A stretch of 45,011 nucleotides of DNA from Chloroflexota bacterium (GTDB lineage Bacteria; Chloroflexota; Chloroflexia; Chloroflexales; Roseiflexaceae). Each line of letters begins with the position of its first letter. The stretch's first letter is position 1. A program made the translations under genes and the position numbers. A model generated the notes under the pieces. It was given only the letters and a program-made list of their open reading frames with translations. It was not told the DNA's origin and did not search any database. The DNA lies in contig JAUQOW010000005.1 in the NCBI GenBank assembly GCA_030550675.1, forward strand, positions 1 to 45,011. The letters run 5' to 3'. This document shows, piece after piece, positions 24,087-31,376 of this stretch.

Positions 24087-26300
24087 TCAAAACTCCCACC
24101 AGACCCAGTGGTACGACGTGACCGGCGTCGGGCGCGGCGGCATCGGCTGACCCGGCTTCGGCAGTTTGTCGTTCGCAGGATTGGCGCTGGCGCTGCGCGC
24201 GTAGATGAAGGCGGGACTGCCAGCGCCTAACTGGAACGTTGTATTGACCCAGGCCTGCGCGATCGTTTGCTGCACCCAGGGAAACTCGATGCCCAGGAAT
24301 GAGGGAACGCGCATATTGTCCACCAACCGACCGCCGAACGCGACGTCTGCCATATCACTGTTGAAGCCGAGCAGCATATGCGCACCCTGGAAGGCGTCGA
24401 ACCACCGGCGGATTGGTTCGCGTCCTGGCGGGAAACCCTGCACCCGCAGCGTCTGGCACGACGCGAAACCGACCCAGCGCAACGTCTGGAAGCGGGCGTT
24501 TTGCGCGAGGAACCAGCGGTTGTCGCTGGAAGAGGCGAACAGAATGCCAGCCGCGCCGCCGTGACCGGCGAAGTAGACGAAATCCGCCCGATCCACGCCT
24601 CCTGTACAGTCGATGCCTCCCAGAGCGCAATCGCGCCAGTCGCGTTCCCACGCCAGACCTTCGTTCCAGGAGAAACGCCGGGTGTACCCGTAGCGGATCA
24701 TCCCTTCGCGGAAGCCGCTGGCATCGGGGATAACGCCAGGAAGGTCGCCAGGCAGATTCAGCACGCCGGTTGGCGGATAGTCCGAGACTGACTCAATGCC
24801 AAAGCTATGTCCGGTCGATTGCGGCGCTACCAGGATGTCTATGACTCGCTCGCTCACGCGCTCATTGCCATGGCTGCTCGTCGCCGCACCTGCGCCGCCG
24901 CGCGTGATCAGCGGAAGATGGAGTATGTTGAAGGGGATTAGCGTGATCCGATCCTGGCGAACAGCCCCCTCATTGTCGGTCACGCGCAACGTTACCGTCG
25001 TCGGTCCTGGCATCCCATCCCGGTTCTCGGCAGGGAGGTTATTCGTCGTCACCGTCACCTCGCCGGGAGTGTTGAGAGTCGCGGACTGGATCGTTTCGCC
25101 CTCCCCGTTGAGCCATTCGACGCGGTAGGGCGCTGCGCCATCGCGCACCTCGCCGCGCAGCGTGATGCTGGCGCCAGGCGCAAAGCGTGAGCCGTTGGAA
25201 GGTGAGATAATGCGCACCGACGGACCAAACCCGCCTGATCCGCCTTCGAGCAGCGGCAGAGTAATACCGCGCAACACCACCGTCTCGCCGCCGATCGTCA
25301 CCTCGATGCCGTTGAATTCGAGCACCGGTTCCAGAACGCGCTGCTCGACAGCGGCATCAGCTACGTAGTAAACGAGACTGGGATCAGGCACATTAATGGT
25401 GCTGGCATCGGGGTACGCCGCGCGCACCTGCTGGCGCACCTGATTGAGCAACGCATTCGGGTCTTGAATGGCCACATCGCGTATGCGCGTCAGTTCGCGA
25501 CTGAAGAACGGCATCGCAATCGCTGTCAATCCCGGTACGGCATTATCGAGACTAAAGCCGTTATCAGGAACAGTCGCCGTGAACATCAGCGAAACATGTC
25601 CACCTGGTCCGCCTAGCGGCACGGCGCTGGCAGCCGATCCCGGCGGCAGCGGGATCGTCATCGGCACATCAACGACCACGCCGACAATCTGCTCCGTCGC
25701 TGGCGCGCCCGGCGCGCTGGCAGAAACGGTCGCAGCCTTGATCAGGCGCGTCGGGTAACGCGGCTTATTCGGATCGGGGGTGAACTGGCATCCCTGCGGA
25801 TCAGGGGTTGCAACCCCCTGTGGCGCCTGCGTTTCGAGCAACAGAGCGCCCTGACCATCCATGAATCCGTTCTGGAGCAGAAACTGACAGGCAAGGAGTT
25901 CGGCGACGCCGCGATCAATCGTTCCGCGTGGCGTCTCCCGTCCCAGATCGTTGAGATTGAAGGCGTAAAAGCCGCCGCTGGCGCTGTAACGGATCAGGAG
26001 CGACCTGGTGTCAGTATTTGGAACGGTAAACCGCATCCGACCCACATACTCGTCTTGCACTGCAGCTTGATTACCGATCCCGCTCAAACGTTGCGCCAGG
26101 TTCTGCGTTGCAGCGCCGGTGACATTGGGGACGCTCAACCGGAAGACTGGCAGTGTCTGACCCTGCTGCAACACAATATTGTTTGTCGTCACAAAGGAGA
26201 ATGGAGCGGAACGTACTGTCAGGACGCCGCCAGACGCCGGAATAATCGCCAGCGCCAGCAGCAGAACGCGAATCGCTCCACGGAGCGTGTGGGCAAACAT
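24087..26300 (-). CDS. Secreted protein with Ig-like domain and DUF6345-like caspase-like C-terminal domain
   Basis: 737 residues with an N-terminal signal peptide (IRVLLLALAIIPASGG). The N-terminal half is unrecognised. A beta-sandwich of the PKD/Ig type follows (about residues 360-470: ISPSNGSRFAPGASITLRGE, later VTLRVTDNEGAVRQD). The last 200 residues resemble DUF6345: VDRADFVYFAGHGGAAG, then a FASCQTLRV segment and FNSDMADVAFGGRL. His580 in GHG and Cys615 in FASC are spaced like the dyad of clan CD (caspase/gingipain/CHAT) peptidases. No substrate pocket can be judged. The ATG at 26300 has TTGGAGG upstream and begins the signal peptide, so the frame's extension to 26855 is rejected. Peptidase activity is inference. 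Confidence 0.75.
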   Translation of the reverse strand: MFAHTLRGAIRVLLLALAIIPASGGVLTVRSAPFSFVTTNNIVLQQGQTLPVFRLSVPNVTGAATQNLAQRLSGIGNQAAVQDEYVGRMRFTVPNTDTRSLLIRYSASGGFYAFNLNDLGRETPRGTIDRGVAELLACQFLLQNGFMDGQGALLLETQAPQGVATPDPQGCQFTPDPNKPRYPTRLIKAATVSASAPGAPATEQIVGVVVDVPMTIPLPPGSAASAVPLGGPGGHVSLMFTATVPDNGFSLDNAVPGLTAIAMPFFSRELTRIRDVAIQDPNALLNQVRQQVRAAYPDASTINVPDPSLVYYVADAAVEQRVLEPVLEFNGIEVTIGGETVVLRGITLPLLEGGSGGFGPSVRIISPSNGSRFAPGASITLRGEVRDGAAPYRVEWLNGEGETIQSATLNTPGEVTVTTNNLPAENRDGMPGPTTVTLRVTDNEGAVRQDRITLIPFNILHLPLITRGGAGAATSSHGNERVSERVIDILVAPQSTGHSFGIESVSDYPPTGVLNLPGDLPGVIPDASGFREGMIRYGYTRRFSWNEGLAWERDWRDCALGGIDCTGGVDRADFVYFAGHGGAAGILFASSSDNRWFLAQNARFQTLRWVGFASCQTLRVQGFPPGREPIRRWFDAFQGAHMLLGFNSDMADVAFGGRLVDNMRVPSFLGIEFPWVQQTIAQAWVNTTFQLGAGSPAFIYARSASANPANDKLPKPGQPMPPRPTPVTSYHWVWWEF

Positions 26301-26444
26301 AGAGCCTCCAATCGTATGATGATCGAACCGAAGATCACTTGCTGATACGCTCTCCGGTTGTCGTGCATCGTACACGGCAGGCGTCCACACAGCGTCTACA
26401 TCCGGATGACGGCAGGGCGTCAGTACGACAGTCCATCGCACGAA

Positions 26445-26467
26445 GCGCCGTTGCATCGCAACGGCGC
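26445..26467. terminator. 10-bp perfect hairpin
   Basis: GCGCCGTTGC, loop ATC, GCAACGGCGC. It stands 17 bases from a second hairpin with the same GCCGTTGC core, between the SARP regulator's 3' end and the start of the secreted DUF6345-like gene. No T-run. Confidence 0.55.
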
Positions 26468-26483
26468 CATTGTCATCGCACAA

Positions 26484-26516
26484 GCAGAGAGCCGTTGCAA
26501 TGCAACGGCTCTCTGC
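26484..26516 (-). terminator. 15-bp perfect hairpin after the SARP regulator
   Basis: GCAGAGAGCCGTTGC (26484-26498), loop AAT, GCAACGGCTCTCTGC. It starts 20 bases after the regulator's stop on the minus strand and is the most likely end of its transcript, though only TTGTG follows the stem. Confidence 0.65.
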
Positions 26517-26535
26517 ACGCCGCTGTAGAATGCCA

Positions 26536-29500
26536 TCAGACGAGCATCGGCGGGTCGGGCCAGATGTCTTCGGCGGCTGCCCGGAGGATTGCACGGTTGA
26601 AGGCGAACGCAGCGCAGTAGCGTTCGCGTTGCGGCGGAGGCTGTTGTTGTTCAGCGCGACGCAGACAGTCCACGGCGGATGCCAGAGCGTCTCTGGCTTC
26701 GTCCAGCCGTCCCAAGGCGCGGAGCGTCTGCGCGCGGGCGAACCATACCTGTTGCGGGTTTTCGACCTGCGGCGCGCGTTGCAGATCGTCCAGGGCGCGC
26801 GCACTCTGGACATCTGCGGCTTCGAAATCCCCCTGGCGCAGGCAGGCGATCGCAAGAAAAGCGCGGTCGATGCTCACATCGATATGCCCTTGCGCCTCAC
26901 GCAATGCCAGCCCCTGTTCCATCGCCTGGCGCGCTTCGGCAGGGCGCCCCTGTTGCAACAGGGCAGCCCCCAGGTTCGCCAGCGCCGCCGCCTGTTGCGC
27001 TGGCAAATTGAGCGCCCCGGCGCGCTCGCAGGACTCGCGCAGCCAGACTTCGGCTTCGGCGCCACGCCCCATCCAGACCTGCGCCGCGCCGATGTTGCTG
27101 GCAGCCACGCACATGCCGCGCACGTCGTTGATTGAGCGGAACAGATCATAGGCTTCCTGCGCTATGCGGACGCCCTGCTCGAACTCCCCCATGCGCAGCG
27201 CCAGGGTGCATGCATTCACGCGGCTGGCGGCCATCCCCTGCCGCAGATCAAGCGCAGCATACCCCGCATAGGCGGACTGGTACGCCGCCAGCGCCTCCTC
27301 CAGACGCCCCAGACGCGCAAGCATGCGCGCCGCCAGAACGCCGGCAGACGCCTCGCTGTCGGGCAGACCGCGCTGTGCAAACAATCGCCGCGCTTCCTGA
27401 GCATACATCAGGGCGCTGTCAAAATCGTTGCGCACCCCGGTCAGGTTGCCCAGCGCCAGCAGCAGGTGCGGCAACATTGGCGATGCATGCCCTGCCAGAT
27501 GCACAGCCTGTTTCAGCGCGTTCTCGGCAGCGTCGAAGCGTTCACGCGCCTGCTCGACATCCGCGCACGTCAGCCAACCGCGCACCAGCGCATCGCGGTC
27601 GTTCCGTTGCTGCGCCAGCGCCAGGGCGCGTTGCACGGCGTCACTGGCTTCGTTCCATTGCTGCGCATGCATCAACGCACGGGCAAGCAGACACAGTATC
27701 TCATCATTTTGGTGCAACGTGAGCGCCGCTGCCCGTCGCAAGGCATCCACTGCCTCCCCCCACGCATTGCGCGCCAGTGCGTATCGTCCGCGTCTGCGGT
27801 AGACTTCGGCGCGCCATTCAGGACGATCAGGCGACTGCTCAATCAGTCCTTCAAGGGCAGCCAGCGCCGTCTCCTGTTCCGCACGCAACCCATGGTCGTG
27901 CAAGATCGCCTCTTGTTCGCTCAACAGGTCGAACTGCGTCCGCCGATCAGTCGCCAGACGCAAACCGTGCTGAACGGCGACCAGGGCTGCGTCGCGGGCG
28001 TAGAGCGATCGCGCGCGGCGGGCTGCCTGAAGCCACATTGCCGCCGCCTCGTCCGGCTGATCGGCGGCATCCAGGTGATACGCAATGCGGGCGGGATCGG
28101 CGTTGTGCTGGCGCAGCAACGCGGCTGCCTGACGATGCAGCCGCTGACGACGCACCAGGCTCAGGTTCTCCAACACTGCGGCGTGCACTTCTGGATGGGC
28201 GATGGCATACCACGCGCCGACCATGGTAAGCCAGTCGTGGTCGATCAGTCGTTCGCAGGCATGCTCCACCTCTTCTCCAGCGCGTCCGCTGACGTGCTGA
28301 ATCCACAGCGCACTGCCGCCTGTCAGCACCGCAACGGCTTCCAGAACCTGGCGCGCGGTCGAATCAAGCGACTGAAGGTGCGTCAGAAGCGCCTCGTGCA
28401 GCGAGGACGGAATGCGCGACTCGCCGGCAGGTCCGGCGGACAGCGTGGCAGCGTACAGCATCTCGCGGGTCGCCAGCGGCGCTCCATGCGCCCGGCGCCA
28501 GATCGCTTCCCCCAGCGTCGCGGGCAGACCGGCGTTCTCCGCCAGTTGCAGAACCATTCCCTGATCAAAGGCAGGGATGGTCTGCATCCGCAACACACCC
28601 CGTGTGCGCAACTGATCCAGCATCTCCGCCAGCGCACCGTCGGTGGTGCGACAGGTGATCACCAGCGCCAGATGCGTGTCTGGCAGAGCGTTCATCAGCC
28701 AGCCAGTCGCCTCGATCGAGAGCGGATCGGTCTGATCCAGGTCCTCCAGGACGATGATTGTCGGATCATCGCCTTGCAGGGCATGCAGCGCACGCGGCAA
28801 CGCCTGCAACAACCGCCGGCGCGCCAGTTGCTGCGGGGCGGACTCGTGGCCGCTTTGCGACTGAAGCGGCAGCAAATGCGGAAAAACAGCGCGCAATTCC
28901 GGCAACAGGCGCAGCGCCTCGGTCATCCGCAGATCAACCGGAAGCGCATCGCTCCTTGCCTGACCGCGAGGGCGATTCAAGCGCTCACGAAGTGCGGCGT
29001 CGAACAGATCCGCCATCAGTCCAAAGGGGAGCGCATGCCCGGTTTTACGCGCGCCAGCAGACCAGACCAGGACATCCGGCAATGTCTGTCGAATACGCTC
29101 CAGCGCCTCGCGAACGAGCCGACTCTTGCCAGCGCCGGCAGGTCCCTGGATGCAGGCAACCAGCGTTGCGCCGGTCAATGCCTGATGCATGGCTGCGACC
29201 AGTTCATCGCAAAGAGGCGCACGATCGGGCGGGCGCAGGATTGCCAGCGTGCCGCGTGCGGCGGAAAGGGCAATGGATGATGGCGCTTCAGAGGGGTGCG
29301 CTCTGAACGCCAGTGATTGCGCTTCATCGACGCGGTCATCGAGAATCGCGCGGTACAGCGCTGCGGTGTCGGCATCCGGCTCGATTCCCAGTTCGCGATC
29401 CAGGAGCGAAGCGCAGTGAGCAAACTGCCGAACGGCATCGCCGCGCCGTCCCGTCTTCGCATACAGCCACATCGCTTTGCGGTGCAGCTCTTCGGAGAGA

Positions 29501-30120
29501 GCATCCATTGACAGCACACGTTCGATAGCGGCGATCGCGCGAGTAAAGTCTCTGATGTACGTATACCCATCGACGATGCGACGCCACATATCGAGTTGAA
29601 TGCGCTCAAAACGCTCACGCTGTTGGAACAGCCAGTGATCGAACTCTGGCGATGTATCGAGCTCCAGCCCGCTCAGCAAGGGCGCTGTATAGAGACGGGT
29701 CGCCTGTTCGGCGGCGCGCAGTCCGTCAGGATTCGGCGCTTCACGCGCGCGCGTTGACAGATGCAAAAACGTGCGCGCATCGACGCGACATGCATTCGGA
29801 TCAAAACGCAGAAGATGACCGCTCGTCCCCACACTGGTCAGCAACCGATCCGCCCATGGTTCGACTGACTGCCGCAATTGCGAAAGCGAACGGCGCAAAC
29901 GCTGCCGCCCCACCCCCTGTGGCGCGTCGGGCCATAGCAGATAGGTCAGTTCGTCACGGTTGACAGGACGCTCACTGAGCGCCAGCACAGCCATAATCGC
30001 CAACGGTTGACGGCGTTGAAACGGGACTTCGCGCTGGTCAAGCAACAGACGCGGCGCGCCGAAGAGCTTGAGTTCGAACGATGGATGGGGAAGAATGAAC
30101 ATCTGGCATTCCGGTCTCAT
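26536..30120 (-). CDS. SARP/BTAD regulator with AAA-type ATPase and TPR domains
   Basis: A large (1194-residue) regulator. In order: winged-helix DNA-binding domain of the SARP type (about 15-105; PFQRRQPLAIMAVLALS, ELTYLLWPDAP), bacterial transcriptional activator domain (about 110-260, with HRKAMWLYAKTGRRGDAVRQ), STAND/AAA ATPase (Walker A GPAGAGKS near 326-333, Walker B TIIVLEDLDQTD near 455-465), then about 15 TPR-like helical repeats to the end. This is the layout of signal-responsive activators that assemble on ligand binding. The start could be GTG 30123, ATG 30120 or ATG 30102; none has a strong ribosome site. Its target genes are unknown; the secreted DUF6345-like gene downstream is the nearest candidate. 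Confidence 0.88.
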   Translation of the reverse strand: MRPECQMFILPHPSFELKLFGAPRLLLDQREVPFQRRQPLAIMAVLALSERPVNRDELTYLLWPDAPQGVGRQRLRRSLSQLRQSVEPWADRLLTSVGTSGHLLRFDPNACRVDARTFLHLSTRAREAPNPDGLRAAEQATRLYTAPLLSGLELDTSPEFDHWLFQQRERFERIQLDMWRRIVDGYTYIRDFTRAIAAIERVLSMDALSEELHRKAMWLYAKTGRRGDAVRQFAHCASLLDRELGIEPDADTAALYRAILDDRVDEAQSLAFRAHPSEAPSSIALSAARGTLAILRPPDRAPLCDELVAAMHQALTGATLVACIQGPAGAGKSRLVREALERIRQTLPDVLVWSAGARKTGHALPFGLMADLFDAALRERLNRPRGQARSDALPVDLRMTEALRLLPELRAVFPHLLPLQSQSGHESAPQQLARRRLLQALPRALHALQGDDPTIIVLEDLDQTDPLSIEATGWLMNALPDTHLALVITCRTTDGALAEMLDQLRTRGVLRMQTIPAFDQGMVLQLAENAGLPATLGEAIWRRAHGAPLATREMLYAATLSAGPAGESRIPSSLHEALLTHLQSLDSTARQVLEAVAVLTGGSALWIQHVSGRAGEEVEHACERLIDHDWLTMVGAWYAIAHPEVHAAVLENLSLVRRQRLHRQAAALLRQHNADPARIAYHLDAADQPDEAAAMWLQAARRARSLYARDAALVAVQHGLRLATDRRTQFDLLSEQEAILHDHGLRAEQETALAALEGLIEQSPDRPEWRAEVYRRRGRYALARNAWGEAVDALRRAAALTLHQNDEILCLLARALMHAQQWNEASDAVQRALALAQQRNDRDALVRGWLTCADVEQARERFDAAENALKQAVHLAGHASPMLPHLLLALGNLTGVRNDFDSALMYAQEARRLFAQRGLPDSEASAGVLAARMLARLGRLEEALAAYQSAYAGYAALDLRQGMAASRVNACTLALRMGEFEQGVRIAQEAYDLFRSINDVRGMCVAASNIGAAQVWMGRGAEAEVWLRESCERAGALNLPAQQAAALANLGAALLQQGRPAEARQAMEQGLALREAQGHIDVSIDRAFLAIACLRQGDFEAADVQSARALDDLQRAPQVENPQQVWFARAQTLRALGRLDEARDALASAVDCLRRAEQQQPPPQRERYCAAFAFNRAILRAAAEDIWPDPPMLV

Positions 30121-30154
30121 CACAGTGACAGAACAGCCGGATTCCTGGAGGCAG

Positions 30155-30163
30155 TGGTATTAT
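30155..30163 (+). promoter_or_regulatory. Extended -10 promoter of the RNase H gene, TGGTATTAT
   Basis: TATTAT at 30158-30163 with TG one base upstream; predicted start near 30170, 26 bases before ATG 30196. It lies in the short divergent gap with the SARP regulator. Confidence 0.5.
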
Positions 30164-30195
30164 ACCCATATCGAGCCAGACGCACAGGAACGCTT

Positions 30196-30861
30196 ATGAT
30201 CGACATCTACACCGACGGCGCCTGTCGCGGCAACCCCGGACCCGGCGGGTGGGCGGCGATCATTGTTCGCAATGGCGACGTGATCGAGATTGGCGGCGCT
30301 GAAGAACAGACGACCAACAACCGGATGGAACTGCGCGCAGCGGTTGAGGCGCTGCGCCGCGTTCCCGCTGATGCGCCTGTGCGCCTGACCACCGACAGCG
30401 CCTATCTGCTGCACGGCGCGACCCGCTGGCTGCCGTTGTGGAAACAGCGCAACTGGCTCACTGCCGACGAAACACCGGTCGAGCACCGCGACCTCTGGGA
30501 GGAACTCGATGCGCTCGCCGGGCAGCGCGTGACCTGGAATTATGTGCGCGGGCACAGCGGCGATCCGTGGAACGAACGCGCCAATCTGCTTGCCCAGGCG
30601 TATGCCGATAGTCGCACAGGAACATCATCCAGCGCACCAACCCGCCGACGCATCTCCTACCTGAGCCTGGTACAGGGCGAACTGGCGCGCCATGCCACAT
30701 GGGAAGAGTGTCGCGCGCGGGTTCACGGAGTTTCCGGCGCGCGCTGGAAAAAATGCACCTCTCCAGAAGAAGAACGAGCCACAGTCATCAATTGGGGCAT
30801 GCCAGCCGAAGCGCTCGCGGCGCTGGACGCCGAAGACGACCAGGACACCAGCGTTGTCTGA
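30196..30861 (+). CDS. rnhA: Ribonuclease HI with C-terminal viroplasmin-like hybrid-binding domain
   Basis: 221 residues. The N-terminal RNase H fold (1-140) cleaves RNA in RNA-DNA hybrids: IYTDGACRGNPGPGGWA (Asp7), NNRMELRAA (Glu45), TTDSAYLL (Asp67), YVRGHSGDPWNERAN (His120). The fourth acid, Asp134 of the E. coli enzyme (NERCDELA), is Asn130 here. Residues about 155-200 (LARHATWEECRARVHGVSGA then RWKKCTSPEE) closely resemble the viroplasmin/hybrid-binding domain that usually sits at the N-terminus of RNase H1; here it is at the C-terminus. ATG 30196 has AGGAA upstream. The acidic tail ends DAEDDQDTSVV. Confidence 0.93.
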   Translation: MIDIYTDGACRGNPGPGGWAAIIVRNGDVIEIGGAEEQTTNNRMELRAAVEALRRVPADAPVRLTTDSAYLLHGATRWLPLWKQRNWLTADETPVEHRDLWEELDALAGQRVTWNYVRGHSGDPWNERANLLAQAYADSRTGTSSSAPTRRRISYLSLVQGELARHATWEECRARVHGVSGARWKKCTSPEEERATVINWGMPAEALAALDAEDDQDTSVV

Positions 30862-30907
30862 TAGGACGATCAACCAGATATTGGACAATCTCGTGATCGG
30901 CTTTGGC

Positions 30908-30945
30908 TTCGACAGGCTCAGCCAGCGCAGGTTGAGCCTGTCGAA
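30908..30945. repeat. Inverted pair of TTCGACAGGCTCA
   Basis: TTCGACAGGCTCA at 30908-30920 and its exact reverse complement at 30933-30945, with a 12-base loop. It is the same family as the 18.1 kb hairpins, but here the core sequence itself forms the arms. Confidence 0.85.
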
Positions 30946-30999
30946 ACCGACGTCAACCGCTCCTCAGGTGCAGGCGTGATTGCCCAGGTTTTAGAGGTT

Positions 31000-31320
31000 G
31001 ACGCAAAGACGCAAAGGCGCAAAGCGTTGCGATCAATACCTCACACTTTTGCGGGTGCAGGCATGAATTGTCAGGCGGCAAGCAAGCACGTTTTTGAGGC
31101 ATGCGCCCTGGCTGGCGCCTGAAGTCGCGCCGGGCAGACGTTCCGCCGAGCGTCCACCTGCGCGGTTCGACACGCTCACTGCGCGTGGACGCCGCCGTTC
31201 CCGTCCGCGCAGGCGGACGGTCGGCCGCAGGCCCGCCAGGAGCGATTTCAATCGCTGGCAGCCGGAGCGTCGTTTCCTGACACATCATGCCTGCACCCCG
31301 CCTTCGCGCCTTTGCGTCAG
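31000..31320. mobile_element. MITE-like element with two nested pairs of inverted ends
   Basis: Outer ends: octamer array at 31000-31024 (GACGCAAAGACGCAAAGG and onward) and its reverse at 31301-31320. Inner ends: GCGGGTGCAGGCATGA at 31051-31066 continuing to 31075, against a near-perfect reverse copy at 31276-31301. The core holds palindromes (CCGTCCGC/GCGGACGG and CGTCCAC/GTGGACG) and no gene. The inner-end sequence also occurs near 23076-23098. The 515-base gap 30862-31376 is otherwise empty apart from the inverted pair at 30908. Confidence 0.55.
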
Positions 31321-31376
31321 TTCGGCTGAACAACCCTCCAGGATCGTCTGATGCGCTTCCGGTGATGGAGCGTCCC

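Noticed and set aside
26301-26855. N-terminal extension of the DUF6345-like gene
   Set aside because: It would place 185 odd residues before a clear signal peptide, run across two hairpins and overlap the regulator gene.
27466-29280. 604-codon plus-strand frame
   Set aside because: Antisense to the SARP/TPR regulator, whose domains are clear in its own frame.
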